From contig JAAMXP010005977.1 in assembly GCA_019693395.1 (NCBI GenBank), positions 1 to 12,447 on the forward strand: DNA of 12,447 bases, written 5' to 3'. Source of the stretch: Ettlia oleoabundans. Its lineage: Eukaryota > Chlorophyta > Chlorophyceae > Chlamydomonadales. Below, piece after piece: positions 1 through 8,724 of the stretch. The position numbers were made by a program, and so were the translations under genes. Positions within the stretch are counted from its first letter, which is position 1. Every line of letters begins with the position of its first letter. A model generated the notes under the pieces. That model saw only the letters and a list, made by a program, of their open reading frames with translations, was not told the DNA's origin and searched no databases.

Positions 1-2071
1 CACTCCTGCAGTGGCAGCAGGAACAAGCAAGATATATATGATGTATGCAATGACTGTAAAGTGTCACACGGAGCAGTTGCAGGGCAAGTTCTTCACATTG
101 CTGCTGTGCATAAGGTCCTGGTGACAGTAATGTGATGCCTGGGATGCATCCACAGTATGCCAGCTGATGTGCTGCGGCAGGTCTGTCCACGTGTCACTCA
201 CCGCGTCAACCATGAGCTTGGCCTTGACCGCCAGCTTCTGGCTCTTGGCTGGCATTGTCCAGATGCGTGACCTTGTGGACCGTTTCTGCAGGTGCAAGGA
301 CCGCAGGGGAGCAGTAGTTGGGCAGGGGAGATGATGGAGGTTTGCAGGCAGTGTGGCTGTCTGACAAGGGGCAGCACAACTGGCTGGGTGTTGTGACTAA
401 AATTGCAGCTGCAGGCCCGGATATGTGTCTGCCAGCTCACCAGCCATTTCGTCTGGGCATAATTGGTGCAGGTGTTGGCGTCAACGGCCTTGGGGGCTGT
501 GAAGGAGCAGCGCTGGGCACACACGGGCCGGCTGGCTTGGTTCCACTGCTCTGCAGAGCCGAGGCAACATTGCCAGGCAGATGGCAGGCTTTTGCTGTAG
601 TACAACCAGGGAGGCAGTGCACCGGATATTCAATGACTACCACATGAAAAACAGGTGTCATGCCTAACGGTGCAATGGTATTTATCGCTGCGTCAATTGT
701 GAGAGGCAGACTGGAGCTACACTAACAAGCCTGGCCCTCGCTTGTCTTGCCTGGGAAATCCCCGGAACAGCTGCTCCAGCATCCCTTGCCGGGTATGCCG
801 GTGTAGCCCTGGGGGCAACTGCACGAAGCAGGGAGGTTGGTGCAACGCCAGTACGACATGCACCGCAGGATGTGTGCAGCGGGTGCGGGGCCAGCACTTG
901 CAAAGGGTTGATCCCCATGCGGAAAATGTTGATGGCTGGTAAAGGCTGCGGCAGTGCAGAAAAGTACGCGGTTCTGCCGCATGGCACTCCCCTCACTCAC
1001 GTTATGCAGGTGACTGAGCTGCCCGTTGCAGTCAGCTTGATAGTGCCGGCTGGGCAGGTAGGGATGCAGTAGTCACCCTGCACCAAAGAAGCAGCACAGC
1101 AAAACGCCAACTCGTCAAGCGCATGCTCAGCATGCTATCTCTGCATGTAAACACGAGCTAGTAGCCACGTCTGGTCGCACCCTTCCCAACCTCTGTTCTG
1201 TGAATAATTGCAATCCAGCCACTCCCCTCACATGCAGTGACTAAGTAGTGTTCACCTGGGAGGATGCAACATATTTGACAGCCGCCGTGTTGAAGACTGA
1301 GCAGTCTTGGTAGCATTGGTGCGTGCTGCAGTACAAAGGGCAGGCTATTGTAGGTGGGCGGTCATGTGGCATGTTGCGCCTTGCACAGCAGGGTGGCAGC
1401 ATACAGGGCATTCGAGCTTCCAGCAAGTTGCACTCACTATTCATCAGCGGTGGTGCCAAGGGGGCATTCAGGGTCCATCGAAAAAGCTTCGACATAGCCA
1501 GACACCTTGCACACGGGCTGGAATTCGTCTGATGCCGCGGTAAGTGCAGCCGCCAGGCTGCAGGCAGCAGGGGGCGTGATGGCAGTAGCGGCGGCAGAGT
1601 GAGCTTGAGTTGGAGGAGGGCAACAGGGAGACGAGGCCAGCTTGTTCATTGCAGCATAACTCAAGGTGTTTCCGAGGTTTATCATCAAAGGTAAGAAGAC
1701 CAGCCTGTGTTCCAGCCTGCAATGCTGCTTGCCGGCTGCCCCGGAAGTGTTCACTGAGCTCACTGGCAGTGCAAGCCTGCCCCAAGGCGGGAACCATCAA
1801 GCAGGGCCTCCCACGGTACTGAAGTGACAGAGGTGCAATCAAATCACCTTCCTGGCTTCCTTCTGTTTTCAAATGCGTCCTGCACAAGGTAGGCAAAGGC
1901 GAACAGCTAGCAGCGTCAGAGGGGTGGCGCAGGCGCCGGCGTACATCCTGGCCATGCGCCCACCATGTAGTGGAAGGCGCTATCACGGCAATTGCTCACC
2001 TTGGCCTTGGCCTTGCCCGCCGAAATGCACGGCACGAGGCCGAGAAGCACAAGCATGAGCCACGACCTCAT
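1..2071 (-). CDS. Secreted cysteine-rich protein, 5' part (runs off left edge)
   Basis: I do not recognise the family. The ATG at 2071 opens a textbook signal peptide (Met-Arg, then a Leu/Val-rich core MLVLLGLVPCISA), so the product should enter the secretory pathway. Exons (minus) are 2071-2000, 1879-1848, 1557-1438, 1325-1256, 1077-1001, 818-723, 594-441, 285-202, and one beginning at 5. All junctions are GT/AG and phase-compatible, giving 235 residues before the edge. After the signal there are 16 cysteines, many in pairs three to five residues apart: HQCYQDC (about 78-84), YCIPTC (about 101-106), CPQGYTG (about 125), GCWSSC (about 136-141), ACY, QCC, CAQRC. This resembles the small disulfide modules of algal and protist extracellular proteins. 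The tail (about 205-235) becomes basic and Cys-poor. Exon 3 is the least certain, since a longer reading frame overlaps it; exon 2 is only 32 bases. Signal peptide and Cys pattern are seen; a wall or surface role is inference. Confidence 0.62.
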
Positions 2072-2654
2072 TGATCCGGTTGTGTGTTGCGAGTTTCCTA
2101 CAGCGAGTTTGATTGGACGGTCGAGGAATGGCAGGTTGTAGGCAGGAGACAGGAGAATAACTGTATGTGTACGAGAAACCGGCAGATGTCAAGTCAAAGA
2201 CGGCGATTACACGAGACTACGTGCAGCCCTGGTAAGTGCCATGGAATCTGATGGATGCAGCGATGCATAAGCATGGTTTCATTACCCCAAAGTGATCCTC
2301 GAGTTTGTTCTAGGTCTATACAGCAGTTTCGGCTGTGATGATACCCCGCCACTGGCTACAACAGCTGCTGGTCACCAAAGCTACCTGCCCTCAGTGCTGA
2401 GATCGCCGGTGTGTGCAGCTGCCGTCTCAGCTGCCAGTCAGCAGCGGTAACCAGCAGCTGATGGATGCCTGTCTCACAACAGCTGCTACACTTCCCCAGC
2501 AGCTATTACTGTTCACAAAGCATTGCTCATGGCTCACTAGTCCCGACGCACGAAAGCAGCACGGCTGCCGTCGCCAGGCCTGGCCCCATGCACTGCCGCC
2601 CTCTGCTGCTACAAGCAACTGCTCGACAGCTTTACAGCACTGGATCTGGCCAGC
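2072..2654. other. Intergenic region between two minus-strand genes
   Basis: This 583-base stretch lies downstream of the ALKBH8-like stop codon and upstream of the signal-peptide ATG at 2071. It must hold the 3' UTR of the first and the promoter and 5' UTR of the second. The open frames here lack family resemblance and good splice contexts, so I see no gene. Confidence 0.5.
2207..2211 (-). terminator. Candidate algal polyadenylation signal TGTAA for the ALKBH8-like gene
   Basis: TGTAA is the usual poly(A) signal in chlorophyte algae. This minus-strand copy lies about 440 bases past the TAA at 2655, a plausible 3' UTR length. A second copy at 2632-2636 is only 19 bases past the stop and would give a very short UTR. 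Five-base matches occur by chance. Confidence 0.3.
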
Positions 2655-5600
2655 TTACGATTCCTTCCGCCGCTCAAACACACAGCACCAGTTGTCTTTG
2701 TCGTAATAAGACTCCACCACAGCGGCACCCGGCAGGCGGCTCACCAGCCCATCCAGCTCCCCTCGCTCAAACAGGTGGTAGTAGCGCTGGTACACAATGG
2801 CGCCCTTGCCGCTGTCAACCCGAGGGCTGGCAGCAGCTAAATTGGTTGATTGTGCTGCGCCGGCTGCAATTTCTGCTGACAGGCATGTACCAGCAGCGGC
2901 AACAGCCTCTTTTCTTGAGAGTGCTTGCTGCTGCCCGCTGCGGTTGCTAGCTTTTTTGGCCGCTGCTGCTGCCTCCGCTCGGTGGAACGGCAGGTGCCAG
3001 GGAACAAAGAAATCGCCGCTGGTGACCGCTGCTTGGTCTGCTGCCAGTTTCTGTGCCTGATGGGCTGCACCAATGCTGTGCTCTGACACTGTGGCGCCTG
3101 TCGCACACTGTGTGCCAGTTGCTGCTGCCCCTGCTGCATCGCTGTCTGCTGAAGCGCTGCTTGGGGTGCTAATTGGCTGCCAGCTGCGCACCTTGCGCAT
3201 GTTTTCCTGCTCTGTGGCCCACACAGTGACCAAGGCGCGCCCGCCAGGCTGCAGAATGCGCAGCAGCTGCGCCAGAAGCGCAAGGCGGCGGGCGGGGCTG
3301 GCGATGTGGTGCAGCACGGCGATGCACAGGGCGCCGTCGCAGCTGGCAGGGCGGTAGGGTAGGGCCATGCCGTCAGCTACCGCCACATCAGCAAGCAGCC
3401 GCTCATTGGCAGGCCCTGGCTGCAGCCGCCGTGCGGCAACCTTGGCCAGGCCTGTAGCCAGCAGTAGAGGTGGTGTTACTTTGCAGTGGTAGCTCCCTGC
3501 TCTCAGCACACACAACAACATACGGGCCCCAACCAAAGCGAATGGCCCAAACGCCAACCTGCAAATCAAGCACCTTCCTTACCAGCAAGCACACAACATC
3601 ACAAATACCAGAAGGGCGGCTGCCATGATCCCAGTTATACCCACCCAACCAGTGCTTGCAACAGGCTCACCCTCGCTGCGGTCGCTGGCCAGCACAAAGG
3701 CGTCTCGTCGCACACCAAAGTACTTGCCATTGCCACACCCCACATCCGCCAGCAGGGCACCAGGCGGCAATGACTGCAGAAAGGCGCGCACTCGGGGCCA
3801 GATCGCAAAGCGGGTGGCAGAAAAGTGCGGCGCTATGGCGTTGTACACGCTGTGCACGTACTGCGCCTCAAGAGCGGCCAACTGGCGGTCCACGCTGGCG
3901 TCGTCCAAGGGGCACTTGGCTGGCTGCTGCAAACCATTGCTGTCACTGCCAGGCGAGGGGCCGGCGCCAGGCGTGGCATGTGGTTTTGCAAGTGAGCTGC
4001 CCTTTGCAGCAACACCGCGAGCTTGAGCAGAAGGTTCGTGCTGTATCTGCTGCTGCTCTGTTGCCGCCTGCTGCTGCTGCCCCTGCTGCTGCTGTTGCTG
4101 CAGATGTCCCTGCTGCTCTGCAGCTGCCTGGTGCAGGTGTTGCTGCTGCCTTCTCTGCTCCTCATTTCGCTGCTGCTCCCAAGCCATGCGCTTGAGCGCC
4201 ATTCGGGTGGGCTCCAGGGGTGCCAGCTGGCTGTCGCAAAAGTGCGGATATGGGCAATCACAGGGGCCATGCCGCACCTGCAGCAGCAGACAAATAGGAT
4301 GGCAGTGATATCCATTCCTCCGGGCAGACCCTATATTTCAGGACAGGCAGCAGCCAGGATGTCGTGCACCAAGCCCTGGTTCTCACCTGTCTGAAAGTGA
4401 AGCTGACGCGACGCTGCGCCCGAGGCACCACCTCTGGCGTGGGCCCTCCCCCTGCTGGGGCCACCACCAGGTCTGACTTGCGATGCGGGATGTAGTGCTG
4501 CCAGCAATAGCGCGCCTCGCCTGCAACCAGCCGGTCGACATCATAGCAACAAACACTGGTGAAGTCGCAAGATGGCGACACGTCGCTTGGAAGCTCAAAA
4601 CATGCCTCCCAGCTACAACATCAATGTCCAGCAGGGTGAGATTTCGTCAAAGCACATACTGCCAGCTGGCAACACGGCCCATGCAATAACTATGCCTGCC
4701 TGGCTGTCACTCACCAGACAAGAGCAGCAGCGAGCGAGGCGGCAGAAACAGAGCCCGGGGCTGCTCCCCCTCCCTGCGCAGCACCATTACCGCGGGTCCC
4801 GCCAGGCTCAACGAGGCAATAGCGCCGGTGAAGGCAGAGTGCGTTTCTGCAGGAATCGATGGCGGTGGGTAATGGATGAGCCGTACAGGTTGTCAATGCT
4901 CAAGCTCACTGGCATACCATGGGAAGCTCGCCTGGAAAGGCGTGTGCCCCATCCACACCATTTGAGTGGGGTTGCTGAATTGCACTTGGGTCACAGCAAA
5001 TGCTTTTGTTCTGGTCTGAATACTGATTGATGCTCACCAACGTGGGGTGAGATGCCTACACCAGGTGCGTACTCGTTGACAGTCAGCTGGTCAACAGGCA
5101 CTGCTCCAGGCAGCGCCTCTACGCGTGCTGCAACCACACGAGCCTCAGCGGGGATGGGGTGCTGCTGTGGTCCCACCCCGCGGCTCTGCAGCAGCAGTTG
5201 AGATGGGGTTCGGCAAGGCAGCACGCATCACAATAACGGACTAAGCGCTGCAACAAGTGGAACATAGGGGCCACTCCATCCCTGGCCCCACCTCACCTCA
5301 TAATCGAACGCACGGCCCCAATGCAGCACCCTGCGCTTGGCCAGCGCCTGCCAGTGCTGTTGGCTGTCGGCCAGTTGCAGCAGCGCCGCCTCCTCTTCCA
5401 GGCTGACAAAGTCGAGGGAGAGATGAACGCCTGGCACGCCGCACTCTGCCGCATTGCGCACGGCCACGATGGGCGCCTTTTGTGCAACTGCGATGCCAGT
5501 GTCGTCTTTTTTCTCCATGAAAGCTATTACCAAGGGACCACGACCGCCGAGGGCTGTGCAGCAGGTGCCGTTCAAGGCTGCCTTTGACGCCAGCGCTGCC

Positions 5601-5797
5601 GCCTCGCTGGCAAACGACGCCACACAGCGGCTGCCGTCGTCTGTGAAGGGCGTGATGGTGACACTGCTACTTCAGGTAGCAAAGACGCTTCGAATTGCTT
5701 TTTGTTGCCCCTTGAGGTGACTGTAATTGGCGACCAGCAAATGCTTTGTAGGCTGATTGTGCAGGGGGCGCCGGAAAAGCCCTTGTTCCCTCCCCAT
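2655..5797 (-). CDS. ALKBH8: ALKBH8-like tRNA wobble-uridine enzyme: RRM, AlkB oxygenase, Trm9-type methyltransferase
   Basis: In the ALKBH8/Trm9 family the methyltransferase makes the methyl ester of 5-methoxycarbonylmethyluridine at tRNA position 34, helped by Trm112, and the Fe(II)/2-oxoglutarate oxygenase hydroxylates it in certain tRNAs. Exons (minus): 5797-5297, 5185-5038, 4846-4715, 4520-4387, 4277-3671, 3451-2655, phases 0,1,1,0,1, giving 772 codons. Domains: RRM about 18-90 (RNP2 LLVANY, RNP1 region RCVASF); oxygenase about 110-305, with QLTVNEYAPGVGISPHV, iron ligands H215, E217 (normally Asp) and H269, and Arg298/Arg304 in RRVSFTFR for 2-oxoglutarate; the family CDCPYPHFC cysteines at 311-319; a Gln-rich linker about 339-390; methyltransferase with motif I ADVGCGNGK (482-490), LHHIASPARR, PGGRALVTVWATEQE, and the family ending FFVPWHL, QRYYHLF, ESYYDKDNWC. 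Codon 42 (5672-5674) is an in-frame TGA, so translation may instead begin at Met94 (5518) without the RRM. Starts at 5857 or 5899 are also in frame. Identity is near certain; the N-terminus is not. Confidence 0.92.
4034..4190 (-). repeat. Gln-rich (CAG/CTG-rich) coding tract in the ALKBH8-like linker
   Basis: On the minus strand this imperfect CAG/CAA-rich stretch encodes a run dominated by Gln with some Ala, His and Arg. It sits between the oxygenase's Cys motif and the methyltransferase domain. Family members elsewhere have a much shorter linker here, so it is probably a disordered spacer produced by repeat expansion. Confidence 0.7.
5672..5674 (-). other. In-frame TGA within the RRM of the ALKBH8-like gene
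   Basis: The frame upstream encodes the first RRM strand and helix (LLVANY through AIRSVFAT). The same frame downstream encodes the rest (SVTITPFTDDGSRCVASF). Spacing matches the RRM of the plant ALKBH8-like protein exactly, with the TGA where a Phe of the Phe-Gly turn is expected. No sensible intron removes it: the only GT..AG pair around it is 23 bases and breaks the frame. Confidence 0.75.
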
Positions 5798-6150
5798 TCC
5801 ACGAAGACGATGTGAAATGAATGTATGCAGGTGGGGGAAGGAAGAGGAGCGCGACATTGTGTCCTTCGACTCCAGGAGGTACAGAGGGCACAGAGTCATG
5901 AGTCATGCTGCTCTACCCGCGCCTGTGCAGGTCTTTCTGTGCGCTGGTAGAACTTGATCGCTAAGATTTTTGCCCGCATAGCAACAGAGCTTCTGTGCAG
6001 GTGAGTGGCCCTAGAACTCGCCTCTGGCGCCCTCTTCCACACTGCGACCTAATGCTGGGCTCAAAGGGCTGACCGCCGGGCCCGCCTTGCGCTGCAGGAC
6101 GAGCAGCACGTCGACGGTCACTGTTGCCGTTCGATCACCGCCGTGCGGCT
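5798..6150. promoter_or_regulatory. Divergent promoter region between the ALKBH8-like and GRAM/WBP2-like genes
   Basis: The two genes point away from each other, with 353 bases between the start codons chosen here (251 if the ALKBH8-like protein starts at 5899). Both promoters and 5' UTRs must share this space unless transcription starts inside the opposite gene. I see no clear TATA box or other named element. Confidence 0.5.
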
Positions 6151-7571
6151 ATGGCAGCCAACCCGCCCCTCTGCACAGACCCATACCATGGCCGCACGTT
6201 TCCTCTGCCGTACCATGGCGAGCAGATATGCCTGTCACGTGGAGGCATAGATTGCAAGTTGGAGGGTGCTGCACTGCGCACCCGTGGCAACAAGTGAGGC
6301 AGTGGCGATGGGCCAACGGGGCAGGGCTTGCCGCCCTACTGGGCCGGCCATGAATTTTCCCTGCCTTGCACGGTGGCAAGGTGCAAGGAGTAGCAGTTCC
6401 AGCCATGAAAGCATGCATGCCAAGGTCCAGACCCTGTTCATTTGCGGTCCTGGCTGCAGGTGGTCTGCCCGCGGCACCGCATTCTTGTCCAATATGCGGC
6501 TTGTTTTTGTGGCAGATAAGCCGGACGCGGCCTCAGGGCTGCACGCCTTTGAGCTGCCACTGGCATTCATCACTGATGAAAACTTCAAGCAGCCGATTTT
6601 TGCAGCTAACAACCTAAGCGGCAAGTACGTAATCGGCTGCAGCGGCGTCATACTAGGCGTGCCAGAATAACTGTGCATGCGCTGCACTCCTCTGCTGTGT
6701 TTGCTGTCCTCCTTGCAAGGCTGGGATGTTGCTGTCGAGTGGATCAAGCTCTTTTTGCCACATGTAGGTGCTTCATGGTGGAGGGTGGGCCTGCCGGCGG
6801 CGATACGGTACAGTGGACATTGTACTTCAAGGAGGGCGGCGTGGGCACCTTTGTGCCCTTCTTCATCAGGTCAGGCAGGGCAGGGCAGGGCAGGACAGGG
6901 CAGGGCAGGGCAAATTCAAGAAGCTATTACAGTGCGGTGAAGCACCGGGGCTGGTAGCTTGCAGACCAGTGCAGCATGGTAGACTTCATTCTTGGGGCAG
7001 GTGCAGATCTTGCCATCTGGCCATTCTGGCACAGACCCTTACTCAAACGCCGTGCTTGGCTGCTGTAGGTCTTGCGCGTATGTGCGCAGCATTGCTAGCA
7101 GGATGGAGCAGCAACAACAACAGCAGCAGCAGTACCAGCCGCCGCCTGGTGCGGATTATCCACCGCCAGCTGTGGGCGCTGCTGCAGATTCCGGCGTTGC
7201 GCCACCCCAGCAGCTCCTGCAAACGGCGCTGGTGGACCCCAGCGGTGAGCCTGCTGCTTTGACGCGATGTATTCGCGTGCCAGCAGGTTATGGTATGGGC
7301 TGTGCTGTAAACCAGCTCAAGCTGCAATTCCTGTGGTGCACATGCATCCCCATGTTCCCCACAGCACTTCAGTGCCCGTCCCAAATCAGACGCTGCCCAG
7401 GAGCCATTATGACACCTTTGCGGGCTCACATTGCCCCTGCTGTTGTACCTGTGCTTGCCTGCAACTCTCGTGGATCTCCCTGCAGATCCCACCAAGGTCT
7501 ACCTCACACAGCCGTTGGACAGCAGCCAGCAGCGCGATGACCCACCCAAGTTCCCTGCTCCCCTGGTCTGA
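6151..7571 (+). CDS. GRAM domain, WBP2-like protein (plant At5g11680-type)
   Basis: Five exons (6151-6293, 6460-6624, 6768-6869, 7069-7244, 7486-7571) join in phase to give 223 residues, close to the roughly 200 of the plant family. The N-terminus MAANPP, a short Pro-containing lead and LSRGGIDCKL match the plant family start. Then come GTAFLSNMRLVFVADKP, FELPLAFITDENFKQPIF and FKEGGVGTFVPFF, the GRAM-like core of WBP2 proteins (about 45-135). YVRSIASRMEQ leads into eight Gln (151-158), a PPPG/YPPP segment, and the conserved C-terminal block LVDPSDPTKVYLTQP. GRAM-type domains are PH-like and often bind lipids or membrane proteins; WBP2 itself uses PPxY motifs to bind WW domains, and I see no exact PPxY here. 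The protein is likely cytosolic or membrane-peripheral. Molecular function in plants and algae is not settled, so I give no symbol. The TGA stop is used normally. Confidence 0.93.
6872..6911 (+). repeat. GGGCA tandem repeat in intron 3 of the WBP2-like gene
   Basis: About eight five-base units of the form CAGGG/CAGGA follow immediately after the intron 3 donor at 6870. Six runs of three or more G separated by CA fit the loop rule for a G-quadruplex on the coding (RNA) strand. Confidence 0.85.
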
Positions 7572-8047
7572 TGGCGTGCATCCATTGCACTTGTGCTAGC
7601 CCAACTGGTGCAGCTCATGCCCAATTTCTGCCTTATGGCAGACAGCTCATGTGCCGCTTGCAAACGGTCACATCGGCCAAGGCTGCCTCTGTACCTGCTG
7701 TCACCGGCCTACCCCCAACTTGCATCACTTTTGTACGCTCCCTTTGTCATGCCCTCACACATACGAGACCATGGTCCCTCCGCTAGCCAGATCAATGCGC
7801 TGCAGGACAATGATGTCCCACCATGTTGCAGCCTGTGGTTGCCCGGCAGCGCTAGCCCCCACTTGGGCAGCTGCCAGTTTTGTTGTACCGACCCGACCAC
7901 CATACCTGATGGTTGAACCTGCCTGTACATTGCCACACCTGCTCTGCCATGTGCCTGCTTGCCTTTTGTTTGTTGTGCACAGGTAAATTCTGTGATCAAG
8001 ACTCTTGTTGCCGGAACGCACACTCTATAACAAGGGAGGGGACTAAG
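7572..8047. other. Intergenic region between convergent genes
   Basis: This 476-base region separates the stop of the WBP2-like gene (plus) from the stop of the DUF4258 gene (minus) and should carry both 3' UTRs. I found no TGTAA on either strand here. The small overlapping open frames have no recognisable family or splice structure, so I call no gene. Confidence 0.5.
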
Positions 8048-8724
8048 TTATATATCACTGTCGAGATCAATAGCCGACACAACGACCGTGGTGTCATCAT
8101 TCTGCGCAAACAAAACACGCAGGTGGCGGTCTCTCTGTGGGGGCGGTTGGTGGTGTGGTGACAAGGCTCCATCCAGGCTATCTAATCGGGCCGCATTGTC
8201 AGGGCTTTTTGGTGGGGGGGGTGCTCCAGTTCCTTCAAACACATATAAATGCTGACCTCCAAAAGAAGACAGCCTTCTGTTAAGAGTGCCATGTTGCAGC
8301 ACGTGAGATACATCTTCCTCAGTCATTTGCCTGCATTGCACACAGAACTGGTGACAAGCGGGTGAGAAAAGTAGCACGCCCCCGCTCCCCCGCCTTCAGC
8401 AACGGTTTTCGATCCTATCGGCATTGATGTAACGAATCACAGTCACAGCAATGCAGTAGCGAATCACATCACAATCGGCAGGTATATGGGGCATCTGAGT
8501 GAGCACCTGAGGGTCAGTCGCTCCCTGGCGTGCGTGGTGAGGATGAGCGGGCGGCGGCACAACCGCCTTTTGATGGCGGCCTCCTCAAGCCCGTGGACAT
8601 TTGCTTTCTCCCTGCGACGAATGGTTGATTTATTCCCTTTGCCCGCCTGGCAACGAATCTTACACGTGCTGAGGGCGGGCTCGGGCAGTGCTGAGGGCGG
8701 GCTCGGCCGGGCTGCAAGCTGCAT
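8048..8724 (-). CDS. DUF4258 domain protein with transit-peptide-like N-terminus
   Basis: Two exons (minus 8724-8507 and 8330-8048) join phase 2 to phase 2 for 166 residues ending in TAA. ATG 8724 is the first Met after an upstream in-frame TGA. The joined domain, about 61-166, reads LILTTHARERL, then across the splice RQMTEEDVSHVLQHG, then QHLYVFEGT and, after a Pro/Ser/Asp-rich insert of about 30 residues, LRVLFAQNDDTTVVVSAI. This follows the DUF4258 pattern of prokaryotes: hydrophobic-THAxxRm, ITEEDVxxVL, and strands ending in VxTV. Residues 1-60 are rich in Ala, Ser, Pro, Arg and Lys with almost no acid at first, and contain IRCQA, like a plastid or mitochondrial transit peptide; that targeting is inference. 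The domain's function is unknown. A possible small intron ending at a CGTCGCAG acceptor near 8620 could alter the N-terminus. Confidence 0.75.
8666..8707. repeat. Two-copy 22-base tandem duplication
   Basis: The unit gtgctgagggcgggctcggg plus ca (8666-8687) is followed by a nearly identical copy (8688-8707). It lies in the N-terminal coding part of the DUF4258 gene. Because 22 is not a multiple of three, the copies are read in different frames. Confidence 0.85.

Noticed and set aside
1468..1986. 172-residue minus-strand open frame overlapping the Cys-rich gene
   Set aside because: Its frame is incompatible with the phases of the flanking Cys-rich exons, and it lacks their Cys pairing. It covers what the model treats as intron 2 plus part of exon 3 in another frame.
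2797..4394. Several plus-strand open frames of 87-179 residues
   Set aside because: They are antisense shadows of the ALKBH8-like exons. The minus strand carries conserved motifs throughout this interval.
5672..5674. TGA as selenocysteine or as a reassigned sense codon
   Set aside because: The position is normally aromatic rather than Cys or Sec, no SECIS element could be identified, and the WBP2-like and transporter genes end at TGA.
5665..5687. 23-base GT..AG intron that would remove the TGA in the ALKBH8 RRM
   Set aside because: It is far too short for splicing and not a multiple of three, so it would destroy the downstream RRM and AlkB frame.
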